DNA of 49,406 nucleotides from Bacilli bacterium (GCA_028709545.1 JAQVWT010000003.1:1874-51279), one strand, 5' to 3'. Numbered from the stretch's first letter, positions 16,187-28,091 are shown. Notes: generated by a model from the letters alone, not told the origin. Translations and numbers: made by a program.

Positions 16187-18047
16187 TTTTACCATACTCC
16201 TTCTTTAAATAAATAACCAGTAAAGAAATATCAACTGGATTTACGCCACTTATTCTAGATGCTTGTGCTATATTTAAAGGTTTTATTTTTTTAAGTTTTT
16301 CTTTAGCTTCTGAGGCAATATTTTTAATATTATCATAGTTTATATTTGCTGGTATTTGTTTTTCTTCAAGTTTTAACATTTTTTCTACTTCTTTATATGT
16401 TTTAGCTATATATCCTTCATATTTAATATGAAACTCCACGGCTTCTACTATTTCATTTGGCCAATTATCTATTATATTAGCATTAAAATAATCATTTAAT
16501 TTAATTTCTGGCCTTTTTGCAAACTCATATAATGAATATCCTGTATTTAATGTTTCAATATTTAACTTTTTTAATATTGCTGATGGAATATTGCTTTTAG
16601 TAAGCTTTTTGGTTTTTAATTTACTAATTAAATTATTTATATTGGCTTTTTTTTCTAAAAGTCTGTCATATCTTTTTTGATCAATTAAACCAATTTTATA
16701 TCCATGTTCCCTTAGTCTCAAATCGGCATTATCGTGTCTTAAAATTAATCTAAATTCTGCCCTTGATGTTAATAAACGGTACGGTTCAAGCGTTCCTTTA
16801 GTTACTAAATCATCAATTAATACACCAATATATGCTTCATTTCTTTTTAATATAAATGCTTCTTGATTAGTTAATTTTCTACTGGCATTTATCCCTGCTA
16901 TTAACCCCTGGCTTGCCGCTTCTTCATAACCGCTCGTGCCATTTATTTGTCCAGCCGTAAATAGGTTTTCAATTAGCTTGGTTTCTAAACTTGGCTTTAG
17001 TTGGAGGGGATTTATAGCATCATACTCTATAGCGTAAGCATACTGTAAAATTTTCGCGTTTTCTAAACCTGGTAAACTTTTTACCATTTCTTCTTGAACG
17101 GCAATGGGCATACTAGTTGAAAACCCTTGTAAATACATATCATCATAATAAAGGCTTTCTGGTTCCAAAAAAAGTTGATGACGTTCTTTATCAGCAAATC
17201 TCACTATTTTATCTTCTATTGACGGACAATATCTTGTCCCAGTTCCTTTAATATTGCCGCTATACATTGCTGATTTTTTTAAGTTATCATTAATTATTTT
17301 ATGTGTTTTATCGTTAGTATAAGTTATATAACATTTTTCTTGATTATGTACATCATATGTTGGGATAGTATCAAAACTAAAACTCCAATGAGTTTTATCT
17401 CCCTCCTCAGCTTTAATTTTATCAAAATCTATTGTTTTACGATCAATTCTTTGAGGGGTTCCAGTTTTTAGTCTTAGTAGTTCAAAACCTTGTTCTTTTA
17501 ATGATTCACTTAAAAAATATGATGATTTTTCACCATGGGGTCCTTCTTCTTTTATATCACAACCAATTAAAATTTTGCTTTTTAAATATGTTCCGGTAGT
17601 AAGAATTAAAGCATTACAAAAATATTTTGTTCCATCTTCTAGTTCAATACCCTCTATTTTAGATTTTTTTACTAAAATCTTTTTTACCATAGCTTCAATA
17701 ATATTTAAATTAGAAAGTGTTTGAAGTGTCTCTAGCATTATTTTTGGATAAGTTATTTTGTCTGCTTGAGCTCTTAAAGATCTCACTGCAGGTCCTTTAG
17801 AATTATTTAGCATTTTAAGTTGAATATGACTTTGATCAGCAATTTTGCCCATTAAACCGCCTAAGGCATCTATTTCACGGACGACAATTCCCTTAGCAGT
17901 TCCTCCTATTGAAGGATTGCAAGGCATATCAGCAATATTATTAATATTTCCAGTTATTAAAGCGGTTTTATGACCAAGCTTGCTTGTGGCATGAGCAGCT
18001 TCACACCCTGCATGCCCACCGCCTACAACTATTATATCGTATTTCAT
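16179..18047 (-). CDS. mnmG: tRNA uridine-34 carboxymethylaminomethyl modification enzyme MnmG
   Basis: MnmG (GidA) is an FAD protein that, with MnmE, builds the cmnm5 group on the wobble uridine of certain tRNAs. It shows the dinucleotide-binding IIVVGGGHAGCEAAHA at the N-terminus, MPCNPSIGGTAKGIVVREIDALGG near residue 42, TGTYLKSKILIG and the GQINGTSGYEEAASQGLIAGINA block near 370, then the C-terminal helical domain that contacts MnmE and tRNA. At 622 residues it is full length. It lies between mnmE and rsmG. Confidence 0.98.
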   Translation of the reverse strand: MKYDIIVVGGGHAGCEAAHATSKLGHKTALITGNINNIADMPCNPSIGGTAKGIVVREIDALGGLMGKIADQSHIQLKMLNNSKGPAVRSLRAQADKITYPKIMLETLQTLSNLNIIEAMVKKILVKKSKIEGIELEDGTKYFCNALILTTGTYLKSKILIGCDIKEEGPHGEKSSYFLSESLKEQGFELLRLKTGTPQRIDRKTIDFDKIKAEEGDKTHWSFSFDTIPTYDVHNQEKCYITYTNDKTHKIINDNLKKSAMYSGNIKGTGTRYCPSIEDKIVRFADKERHQLFLEPESLYYDDMYLQGFSTSMPIAVQEEMVKSLPGLENAKILQYAYAIEYDAINPLQLKPSLETKLIENLFTAGQINGTSGYEEAASQGLIAGINASRKLTNQEAFILKRNEAYIGVLIDDLVTKGTLEPYRLLTSRAEFRLILRHDNADLRLREHGYKIGLIDQKRYDRLLEKKANINNLISKLKTKKLTKSNIPSAILKKLNIETLNTGYSLYEFAKRPEIKLNDYFNANIIDNWPNEIVEAVEFHIKYEGYIAKTYKEVEKMLKLEEKQIPANINYDNIKNIASEAKEKLKKIKPLNIAQASRISGVNPVDISLLVIYLKKEYGKNE

Positions 18048-18054
18048 TTTTTTC

Positions 18055-19410
18055 CTACTTCCCTAAACAAAACTTAGAAAACAATTCATCTAATAAGTCT
18101 TCTTTATAAGTTTCTCCGACTATTTCCCCTAATAATTCATAACATTTTTTTATATCAATACTAATTAAATCTATTGATGCCCCATTTTCTAGAGCTTTCA
18201 GTGCTTCTTCAATAACAGATATTGCTTTTGATACTAATGATATCTGACGAGCAGATGATAAATATGAAAAATCTTTAGTTTCTAATTCTTCTAAATTGAA
18301 TATTTCAACAATCTTATTTTTTAAATTATTTAATCCGCTAGTTTTAATTGTATTACCAAAAACAAATTGATAATCCTTTAATTCACTAGTCTTAATATTT
18401 GAATTTTTATCATCTTTATTAATAAATACTATAGCGGGTTTATGAGATAGGGTCTTTAAATATTTAAGATCTTCAAAAATATTTTTAGTAGTATTATCGA
18501 TAACATAAATAATTAAATCTGCTAAATTACAAATTTCCCTACTTTTTTCGACCCCAATTTTTTCAACTTGGTCACTAGTTACCCGAAGTCCTGCTGTATC
18601 AATAATATTTAAAATAATTCCATTTAAAGATATTTTTCCTTCAACAATATCTCTTGTTGTTCCTGGAATATTTGTAACTATTGCTTTATTTTCTTCAAGT
18701 AATGCATTTAATATGCTGCTTTTACCTACATTAGGTTGTCCGATAATCGCAACATCAAGACCATTTTTAATTATCTTCCCATTTTTAGAATCAACTAGTA
18801 ATCTTTGAAGTTCACCAGTAATACTTGTTAATGTTGGTTTTAAAATTTCAGCAGTTAATACTAAAATATCATCATATTCCGGATAATCAATGTTTACTTC
18901 AATATTTGCTTGTAAACTAATTAATTTTTGGCGAATATTATTTATTTTATGTGAAAGAGAACCAGTAATTTGATTAATTGCGAGTTTTCTTGAATTTTCT
19001 GTTTCACTTAAAATAAGATCCCCTACTGCTTCAGCTTCAAGTAAGTCAATTCGGCCATTTAAAAAAGCTCTCTTAGTAAATTCTCCTGCTTCAGCAAGTT
19101 TGCAGCCACTAGTTAATAAAATTTCTAATATTTTATTTGTTGTAGCTATTCCTCCGTGACTGTTTATTTCAACTATATCTTCAGTAGTAAATGTTTTTGG
19201 AGATCTCATTACAGACACTAAAACCTCATCTATTTTTTCGTTTTTAAAATTGATAAAACCATAATGAATTGTATGACTAAGCACTTTTTCTAAGTTTACA
19301 CCAGAAAAAACACTATTAACTATTTTAATCGCGTCTTTGCCACTACATCTAATGATACTTATAGCACCACTGCCAATTGCTGTTGAAACAGCACATATTG
19401 TCGAGTCCAT
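18055..19410 (-). CDS. mnmE: tRNA modification GTPase MnmE
   Basis: MnmE is the GTPase partner of MnmG. It has the N-terminal folate-binding domain (MDSTICAVSTAIGSGAISIIRCSG, then EINSHGG), a central helical domain, an inserted G domain with GQPNVGKSSILNALL, the TTRD element, DTAGLR and NKDD, and the C-terminal FCLGK whose cysteine is conserved. The start at 19410 is preferred over an upstream frame start because an AAAAGGAG site sits 5 nt before it and gives the family N-terminus. An extended -10 (TGCTATAAT) lies just upstream, so mnmE probably heads the mnmE-mnmG-rsmG-noc unit. Confidence 0.97.
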   Translation of the reverse strand: MDSTICAVSTAIGSGAISIIRCSGKDAIKIVNSVFSGVNLEKVLSHTIHYGFINFKNEKIDEVLVSVMRSPKTFTTEDIVEINSHGGIATTNKILEILLTSGCKLAEAGEFTKRAFLNGRIDLLEAEAVGDLILSETENSRKLAINQITGSLSHKINNIRQKLISLQANIEVNIDYPEYDDILVLTAEILKPTLTSITGELQRLLVDSKNGKIIKNGLDVAIIGQPNVGKSSILNALLEENKAIVTNIPGTTRDIVEGKISLNGIILNIIDTAGLRVTSDQVEKIGVEKSREICNLADLIIYVIDNTTKNIFEDLKYLKTLSHKPAIVFINKDDKNSNIKTSELKDYQFVFGNTIKTSGLNNLKNKIVEIFNLEELETKDFSYLSSARQISLVSKAISVIEEALKALENGASIDLISIDIKKCYELLGEIVGETYKEDLLDELFSKFCLGK

Positions 19411-19459
19411 AACTTCTCCTTTTCGCTTTGTATTATAGCACACAAATTATTTCCCCGGA

Positions 19460-19486
19460 ATAAAAGAAAGGAACTATTCATTCCTT
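19460..19486 (-). terminator. Intrinsic terminator after khpB
   Basis: On the minus strand AAGGAA (19486-19481) and TTCCTT (19473-19468) pair around a 7-nt loop and are followed by TCTTTTATT. It begins just after the start of the khpB 3' end and closes the rpmH-rnpA-yidC-khpB unit. Confidence 0.55.
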
Positions 19487-20085
19487 GGTTTGACAATTAT
19501 ATGTCTGTTAGGTTCTTCCCCTTCACTTTCAGTTTTAATTCCTTTAAAATTATTTAAAATATTATGAACAATTCTTCTTTCATAAGAATTCATATTTTCC
19601 ATCACAACCGGTGTTTTAGTTTCTCTTACTTCTCTAGCAATGTTTTTTGCAAGTCTTTCTAAATGGGCAACTTGTTTATCCTTATAATTTTCAACATCTA
19701 AATTAATATATGGATACATCCCTAAGTGATTAAAAATGGTTTGCTTAGCAAGTAAAGTTAGCGCTGATAATGTTTGCCCGTTTTTCCCAATTAATATAGC
19801 ATTATTGTCAGAAAACATTTTAATTGTTATTTGCTTATTACGGATGTTTGATTCAAAAGTTGTGTTAATCCCCATATCATTTAATAAATTTCCTAAAAAA
19901 TCTTTTAAATATTTTTCTATATCGGTTAATTTTATTAAAGATAATTGATAACTTAAACTTTTAAACAATCCTGATTTTTGATCCTCATATTTAAATATAG
20001 TTTCTCCTTCGGTTAAATTTAAGTCTGATAATGCTTTATCCAAAATCACTTGCTTATCTTTTCCTTTATAAATAAATAATTCCAT
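19474..20085 (-). CDS. khpB: RNA-binding protein KhpB (Jag/EloR)
   Basis: KhpB binds RNA and, with KhpA, influences cell elongation and division in Firmicutes. The 203-residue product has the Jag N-terminal domain (about 1-50, with GKDKQVILDKALSDLNLTEGE), a KH domain with ILIGKNGQTLSALTLLAKQ near 95, and a C-terminal R3H domain with MNSYERRIVHNILNNF and HIIVKP. It follows yidC after two bases, the standard rnpA-yidC-jag order, so it is probably cotranscribed with the membrane insertase. Confidence 0.95.
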   Translation of the reverse strand: MELFIYKGKDKQVILDKALSDLNLTEGETIFKYEDQKSGLFKSLSYQLSLIKLTDIEKYLKDFLGNLLNDMGINTTFESNIRNKQITIKMFSDNNAILIGKNGQTLSALTLLAKQTIFNHLGMYPYINLDVENYKDKQVAHLERLAKNIAREVRETKTPVVMENMNSYERRIVHNILNNFKGIKTESEGEEPNRHIIVKPRNE

Positions 20086-20087
20086 AA

Positions 20088-21035
20088 CTACTCCTTTAAA
20101 CTTTTTTTAATTATTATATTTTGCACTACACTAAATCCACTAGTTACAACCCAATAAAGTGCGATAGCTGATGGTAAACTAAATGATGCAATTGATATAA
20201 AAATTAACATAAAATTAGTCATAAATTTCATTTGCTTTTCTTGTTCTGGGCCTCCAGTAGAAGTTGCGTTAAATTTAAATGATAAATAAGTAGTTAATAT
20301 AATCAAGAAAACTAATAATAAATACCAATAATTTCCTCCACTTATACCTTTAAATGGGGTTGTTCCTAATTGAAATTTCCATAATGATGATTCAAATATT
20401 GCCGGAACCCGATTAATTGCTTCTAAAAACGCAAGAAATATTGGAAGCTGAAGAAATGATTGAAGACAGCTACCTATAGGGCTGACATTATATTTTTTAT
20501 AAATTAGCATCATTTCTTGACTCTTCTGCATCATAGCGTCCGACTCAGTTTTGTTTTTATACTTCTCTTCTAATCTTTGAATTTCTGGGGTTGCCTTTTT
20601 CATGTTTTCTGATTGTTTAAGAGTTTTAATAGTTAAAGGCATAATTATAATTCTAATTAAAATTCCAACAGCCATAACAGCTAAACCATAGTTTTTGAAA
20701 AACAAACCTACCTTAATAATATACCAAGCTAGAGGAATAATAAATATTTGTGCCCATAACCCAGTATAACTTTCAGAATCATATATTTTTAATTTTTCAC
20801 ATTTCGGTAAATCTTCAATCTTAATTTCTAAATTATCTTCATATTTTTCATATATTTTTAAAATATTTTTGTTTTCTGGTTGACATAATATGTTTGATGG
20901 TAAACTTTGACCAGTTTTTTCATTTGTAATTCTTTTATTGTTTTCATCACTTAAATATTTGGTACAACCTGTTAATCCAAATAATATTAAGACTAATAAA
21001 ATTAATACTTTTCTCGTTTTATTTTTTTTATTCAT
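20088..21035 (-). CDS. yidC: Membrane protein insertase YidC (lipoprotein form, SpoIIIJ/YqjG type)
   Basis: YidC inserts membrane proteins with or without SecYEG. The 315-residue product has a lipoprotein signal with the lipobox LTGC near residue 24, then an extracellular stretch and five membrane helices. The core motif GLAVMAVGILIRIIIMPLTIKTLKQS near 110-135 holds the conserved arginine of the hydrophilic groove. Its ATG follows the rnpA stop directly (TAAATG). In sporulating Firmicutes such a protein (SpoIIIJ) is also needed for forespore gene activation. Only one copy is seen in this window. Confidence 0.97.
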   Translation of the reverse strand: MNKKNKTRKVLILLVLILFGLTGCTKYLSDENNKRITNEKTGQSLPSNILCQPENKNILKIYEKYEDNLEIKIEDLPKCEKLKIYDSESYTGLWAQIFIIPLAWYIIKVGLFFKNYGLAVMAVGILIRIIIMPLTIKTLKQSENMKKATPEIQRLEEKYKNKTESDAMMQKSQEMMLIYKKYNVSPIGSCLQSFLQLPIFLAFLEAINRVPAIFESSLWKFQLGTTPFKGISGGNYWYLLLVFLIILTTYLSFKFNATSTGGPEQEKQMKFMTNFMLIFISIASFSLPSAIALYWVVTSGFSVVQNIIIKKSLKE

Positions 21036-21362
21036 TTATTTCACCTTTTTAATTAAATTAATTAAACTTTCTTTCATTTCTTGATAAGACAATTCTACGC
21101 ATCTTTTCCTAACTATTATAATATAATCTAAGTCTTTTTTAAATAGATTTTGTGATTCTTTTATAATTTCCTTAGTTCGACGTTTTAATAAATTTCTAGT
21201 AACCGCGTTCCCGACGCTTGTTCCAACCGCTATTCCAAAACGATTTACTATCATTTTTTTCTTAGAAAAATGAAGTACATAAAAAGAATTTTTAATATAT
21301 TTGGTTGTTTTTATAAATTTATCAAATTCTTGTTTACTTTTTATTCTTTTTGATTTCTTCAT
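21036..21362 (-). CDS. rnpA: Ribonuclease P protein component
   Basis: RnpA is the protein partner of the RNase P ribozyme that matures tRNA 5' ends. The product of about 108 residues shows the central RNR-type motif in AVTRNLLKRRTKEIIKE and an overall basic character. The ATG at 21362 is chosen over one at 21374 because GGAG lies six bases upstream. A terminator-like hairpin separates it from rpmH, and yidC follows without a gap. Confidence 0.95.
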   Translation of the reverse strand: MKKSKRIKSKQEFDKFIKTTKYIKNSFYVLHFSKKKMIVNRFGIAVGTSVGNAVTRNLLKRRTKEIIKESQNLFKKDLDYIIIVRKRCVELSYQEMKESLINLIKKVK

Positions 21363-21376
21363 ATTGGGCTCCATTT

Positions 21377-21402
21377 TTAAAAAACCACAGGATAAAGTGG
21401 TT
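21377..21402 (-). terminator. Hairpin and U-run between rpmH and rnpA
   Basis: On the minus strand AAACCAC and GTGGTTT form a 7-bp stem with an 8-nt loop, followed by TTTTTT. It lies right at the rpmH stop codon and would reduce read-through into rnpA-yidC-khpB. Confidence 0.7.
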
Positions 21403-21524
21403 TATTTTGAAAGAACTTTACGTCCTCTTTTTCTACGCAGTTTTAATATTTTTGTTTTGCTACGAGCAAAAAAACCTTGTTTTTTACTTTTTTTACGGTT
21501 ATTTCTTTGAAATGTTCTTTTCAT
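21402..21524 (-). CDS. rpmH: Ribosomal protein bL34
   Basis: This 40-residue, very basic protein starts MKRTFQRNNRKKSKKQGFF and ends with RRKRGRKVLSK, the family pattern. A GGAGGTG ribosome site lies 8 nt before the ATG. It is the first minus-strand gene left of the origin and is transcribed away from dnaA, the conserved arrangement at Firmicute origins. A consensus promoter lies at 21558-21586. Confidence 0.97.
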   Translation of the reverse strand: MKRTFQRNNRKKSKKQGFFARSKTKILKLRRKRGRKVLSK

Positions 21525-21557
21525 TTTTTTGCACCTCCACATCTGTTAAGTGTTTTC

Positions 21558-21586
21558 ATTATATTATATCATTAGAATTAAGTCAA
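21558..21586 (-). promoter_or_regulatory. Probable vegetative promoter of rpmH
   Basis: On the minus strand TTGACT (21586-21581) and TATAAT (21563-21558) are separated by 17 bases, upstream of the rpmH ribosome site. A second overlapping TATAAT lies five bases upstream. Confidence 0.65.
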
Positions 21587-21836
21587 CCTCTGACATTATC
21601 AGCCTTTCTTTTTAAAAAAATGTTAATATTGTTAATAAAAAAACACTTTGTTAATTGTATTTTGTGGAAATTGTTGAAAACTAGATTTTAATGCGATATT
21701 ATATAGGTTAACTTGTGGATAACTATGTGGATAACTTGTTAACAACCATTATTTTCAAGTTGAGGGCTTTCTTTTTTAACAAAAAAGCATTACAATTAAG
21801 TTAGTTAGAAAAATAATCGCAAGGCGGGGTGGTTAA
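21587..21836. other. oriC: Origin of replication region with DnaA boxes
   Basis: The non-coding gap between rpmH and dnaA is AT-rich and marks the switch of gene direction. Two perfect DnaA boxes in the TGTGGATAA orientation lie at 21714-21722 and 21726-21734, 12 bases apart, and a degenerate copy (TGTGGAAAT) at 21663-21671. A TTGTTAACAA palindrome follows at 21737-21746. The number of perfect boxes is small compared with Bacillus. TACAAT at 21791-21796 may be the dnaA -10. A GGGGTGG ribosome site precedes dnaA. Confidence 0.8.
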
Positions 21837-23180
21837 ATGAATAATAATGAAGTTTTTTGGAATAATTTTTTAGATGTTTTAAAAACTAAAATTTCCTCGG
21901 TTTCTTTCGATACTTGGTTTAAAGATACAAAATTGATTAAACAGGATATTAGTCATTTAATAATTCAAGTGCCAATGACGTTTCATAAAAAGTTTCTAAA
22001 TGACACTTACTATGATTTGATTGATGAAATTATTACAAATATCACTGGCAATAGCTTTGATTTTGAGTTTGTTGTTGAAAATCAAACAAAAGAGGAAGAA
22101 ATTGAGCAAGATATAGATATTGTTTATAAACATATTAATTCTAATTTAAATCCAAAATATACATTTGCAAACTTTGTAATTGGTGAAAGTAACCGTTTTG
22201 CTCAGACGGCAGCTGTTGCTGTTGCTGAGCAACCAGGTAAAATATATAATCCATTATTTATACATGGTAAAAGTGGCCTTGGTAAAACACACTTAATGCA
22301 TGCGATTGGAAACTATGTTACAGAAACTAGTAAAAAAAAGGTGTTATATGTAACAAGTGAAGAATTTATTTCTGACTTTATAGGTATAAATAAAAAACAA
22401 GATAATAATTTTGATATTGTCGATCATTTTAAAGAAAAATACCGAAATATTGATGTATTATTAATTGATGACATTCAATTTTTAGGTGGTGCTGAAAAGA
22501 CCCAACATGAATTTTTTCACACTTTTAATACTCTTTATGACTCAAATAAACAAATTATAATTTCTTCAGATCGATCACCAGATGATTTAAAACTTCTGGA
22601 GGATAGACTAAGAACTAGGTTTCGGTGGGGATTAACAGTTGATATTTATCCACCTAACTTTGAACTTAGATGTAAAATACTTAAAGATAAAATGATTGGG
22701 CATGAGGTTGCAAACTTAGTTAAAGAGGAAGTAATTGAATATATTGCTACTAATTGTGAAAATGACGTTAGACATTTAGAGGGTGCAATTACTAGGTTAT
22801 ATGCATATGCAGCGATTATGAGTCCAAAAGAAATAAATTTAGATTTTGCAATTGAAGCATTAAAAGACTATATTGGTAAATCAATATATATTAATAACAA
22901 TATTACAAAAATTCAAAAAGCGGTTGCTGATTATTATAAAATTACGATTGATGATCTAAAAAGTAAAAAAAGAACTTATAATATAAGTTATCCAAGACAA
23001 ATTGCTATATATATTTGTAGGATGACAACAGAAGAGACAACAACTAAAATAGGACTTGAATTTGGAAATAGGGATCATTCGACAGTGCTTCATTCTTATG
23101 ATAAAATTAACAATGAATTAAAGGATAATGCAAAATTAAAAGCAACAATTGAAGAGATTAAAAATACAATTGTAAATTAA
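21837..23180 (+). CDS. dnaA: Chromosomal replication initiator DnaA
   Basis: DnaA binds the boxes at oriC as ATP-bound oligomer and opens the duplex. The 447-residue protein has N-terminal domain I (FWNNFLDVLKTKISSVSFDTWF), a short linker, the AAA+ domain with Walker A HGKSGLGKTHLMHAIGN near residue 143 and Walker B LLIDDIQFL near 208, and the C-terminal DNA-binding domain with YPRQIAIYICRMTTEETTTKIGLEFGNRDHSTVLHS. All domains are complete. It starts the plus-strand replication cluster. Confidence 0.99.
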   Translation: MNNNEVFWNNFLDVLKTKISSVSFDTWFKDTKLIKQDISHLIIQVPMTFHKKFLNDTYYDLIDEIITNITGNSFDFEFVVENQTKEEEIEQDIDIVYKHINSNLNPKYTFANFVIGESNRFAQTAAVAVAEQPGKIYNPLFIHGKSGLGKTHLMHAIGNYVTETSKKKVLYVTSEEFISDFIGINKKQDNNFDIVDHFKEKYRNIDVLLIDDIQFLGGAEKTQHEFFHTFNTLYDSNKQIIISSDRSPDDLKLLEDRLRTRFRWGLTVDIYPPNFELRCKILKDKMIGHEVANLVKEEVIEYIATNCENDVRHLEGAITRLYAYAAIMSPKEINLDFAIEALKDYIGKSIYINNNITKIQKAVADYYKITIDDLKSKKRTYNISYPRQIAIYICRMTTEETTTKIGLEFGNRDHSTVLHSYDKINNELKDNAKLKATIEEIKNTIVN

Positions 23181-23298
23181 TGTTAATAAATAGAGTTTTA
23201 TTAACATTAATAATTATTAGTAGAATAACTAAAATTTTAAGTTATTAACAATATCAACAGTAATAATAATAATATATATATAAAGAAAGAAGGTAATT
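23181..23298. other. dnaA-dnaN gap with three near-DnaA boxes
   Basis: This AT-rich gap holds TGTTAATAA (23181-23189) and TTATTAACA at 23198-23206 and 23242-23250, each one mismatch from the DnaA box consensus. The first two form an inverted pair that can fold as a hairpin just after dnaA. In Bacillus a second set of DnaA boxes lies in the same gap. Confidence 0.45.
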
Positions 23299-24414
23299 AT
23301 GAAATTATTAATTGAAAAAGGAATATTATTAGAAAGTTTAACTAATGTAATGCGTGCTATCTCACCTAAGAATATAATTCCAATATTAAATGGGGTTAAG
23401 TTTGATTTGGAAAAGGAAGGATTATATATAACAGCAAGTGATAGTGATATTACAATAAAAACTTTTATTGACAAAAAGAACATAAAAAAAATAAATCAAA
23501 CAGGATGTATTATTATTCAAAGTAAATATTTACTAGATATAATTAGAAAAATGCCTAATACTGATATTAATATTGAGGTAGTTGATGGATTGAAAATAAT
23601 TATTAGTACAGAAAAAACTATTTATAATTTAAATTGTTTAAATACTGATGATTATCCAAAAATAGAATTAGAAGAAGTAAAGAATCCTATTATAATTGCT
23701 AGTGAAGATTTTAAAAAAGTAATTAATCAAACCTTATTTGCTGTTTCTACACAAGAATCAAGACCACTGCTAACTGGATTGAATGTAAAAATTAATGCTA
23801 ATATATTAGAATGTACAGCAACAGACTCTTATCGTCTTGCTAAAAAAACCTTAGTACTTGATTCTACTTATGATCCTTTTGAATTTGTAATTCCCGGAAA
23901 AAACATTAGTGAATTAGATAAATTATTAACTCTCGATAATAACGTAGAAATTCATCCATTTAATAATAAAATATTATTTAAGTATGAAAACTATTTATTT
24001 CAATCAAGCTTATTAAGCGGTACTTATCCAAATACAACAGAATTAATTCCAAACAACTTTGAAATTATTGCGACAACATTATTAAATGATTTTTATCATT
24101 CTATTGATAGAGCAGCATTACTTACTCAAAATAAAGATAAAAATATTATAAAAATGGAAACAAAAGATAAAACTATGTTAATTACATCAAATGCTAGTGA
24201 AATAGGAAAAGTTGAAGAGACTGTTGATATAAATAAAAATAATTCTAATAACTTATCAATATCTTTTAGTTCAAAATATATGTTAGATGCCTTAAAAACA
24301 TTTGAGGAAGAAGAACTATTAATTTTATTAAATACAGATTCAGCTCCAATAGTTTTAAAATCAACAAAAGATGAATCATTAATTCAATTAATTTTACCAA
24401 TTAAAACATATTAA
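23299..24414 (+). CDS. dnaN: DNA polymerase III beta subunit (sliding clamp)
   Basis: DnaN forms the dimeric ring that tethers polymerase to DNA. The 371-residue protein starts MKLLIEKGILLESLTNVMRAISPKNIIPILNGVKF and shows the three repeated clamp domains, with ATDSYRLAKKTL near residue 175 and the C-terminal LILPIKTY, where the family ends in hydrophobic-binding residues close to the peptide pocket. An AGAAGG ribosome site precedes the ATG. A GNRA-capped terminator follows. Confidence 0.98.
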   Translation: MKLLIEKGILLESLTNVMRAISPKNIIPILNGVKFDLEKEGLYITASDSDITIKTFIDKKNIKKINQTGCIIIQSKYLLDIIRKMPNTDINIEVVDGLKIIISTEKTIYNLNCLNTDDYPKIELEEVKNPIIIASEDFKKVINQTLFAVSTQESRPLLTGLNVKINANILECTATDSYRLAKKTLVLDSTYDPFEFVIPGKNISELDKLLTLDNNVEIHPFNNKILFKYENYLFQSSLLSGTYPNTTELIPNNFEIIATTLLNDFYHSIDRAALLTQNKDKNIIKMETKDKTMLITSNASEIGKVEETVDINKNNSNNLSISFSSKYMLDALKTFEEEELLILLNTDSAPIVLKSTKDESLIQLILPIKTY

Positions 24415-24415
24415 A

Positions 24416-24438
24416 AATGAAGCAATTCATTTTTTTTG
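24416..24438 (+). terminator. Intrinsic terminator after dnaN
   Basis: AATGAA (24416-24421), a GCAA tetraloop and TTCATT (24426-24431) are followed by an unbroken T-run to 24437. It separates the dnaA-dnaN transcript from comK. Confidence 0.75.
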
Positions 24439-24513
24439 TTAATAATTCGGTATTTTTCAACATTTTTTGCTAATCAGAAGTGTTATAAGGGGAACTGGTT
24501 AGGGGGTGAATTG

Positions 24514-24960
24514 ATGCAAGATTATGAAATTAATGAAAAAACTCTTGCGATTTTACCATTTAGTAATAATAAATCAATTATCTATGAGGATAAGGATTGT
24601 TATGTTTTGGAAAAAACAGTTTCTAAAATAATGGACGCAAGTTGTCGCTATTATGGAAGCTCGATTGAGGGAAGACAAAAAGGCACAGCTAATTTAACTG
24701 GAATAACTTATAAAGCTCCAATAATTGTGTCTGAAGAAAATAATGTTATATTTTTTCCGACAACGTCGCCAAGATTAAAAGAATGTTCATGGATTAGTTT
24801 AAATAATATTAATAAATTACATGTAAAAAACAATAAAATAATATTAGAATTTTTAAACAAAGAAAAACTTGAATTGTTGATATCAGAAAATATAATAAAG
24901 AATCAAATTTTGAAAGCATCTTTGTTAGAATCAACAATTAGAAAAAGAAACAAAATCTAA
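24514..24960 (+). CDS. comK: ComK-family competence transcription factor
   Basis: ComK is the master activator of competence genes in Bacillus. The 148-residue product matches its order of motifs: YEINEKTLAILPF, IMDASCRYYGSSIEGRQKGTANLTGITYKAPIIV, then IFFPTTSPRLKECSWISLNNI and a polar C-terminus. A longer frame starts upstream at 24436, but an AGGGGGTGA site points to the ATG at 24514. It has its own extended -10 (TGTTATAAG at 24481-24489). No K-box (AAAA-N5-TTTT) was found in the short upstream stretch. The location between dnaN and recF, where Bacillus keeps rlbA, is unusual. It lacks the longer C-terminal tail of Bacillus ComK (192 residues), which holds the MecA degradation signal. Confidence 0.9.
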   Translation: MQDYEINEKTLAILPFSNNKSIIYEDKDCYVLEKTVSKIMDASCRYYGSSIEGRQKGTANLTGITYKAPIIVSEENNVIFFPTTSPRLKECSWISLNNINKLHVKNNKIILEFLNKEKLELLISENIIKNQILKASLLESTIRKRNKI

Positions 24961-24990
24961 GTGTTTTTCCTTTCATATGGTGATAATTTA

Positions 24991-25044
24991 TGTTATAATT
25001 TAAATAGGTATAGGTGTACTAGTATACCTATTTTATTATTATTT
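24991..25044 (+). promoter_or_regulatory. recF promoter with an immediate leader hairpin
   Basis: An extended -10 TGTTATAAT (24991-24999) is followed by a hairpin TAGGTATA (25005-25012)/TATACCTA (25023-25030) and then a U-rich tract (TTTTATTATTATTTT). The hairpin lies in the first bases of the recF-gyrB-gyrA leader, so it may attenuate that operon or serve as the comK terminator. Confidence 0.5.
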
Positions 25045-25065
25045 TAGCTTAAAAGAGGGTAATAA

Positions 25066-28081
<3,016 letters not shown>

Positions 28082-28091
28082 GAGGCTAAAA

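Noticed and set aside
19443-19462. ATTTCCCCGGAATA as a third Noc-type site
   Set aside because: Three mismatches from the 14-bp consensus and no symmetric arms.
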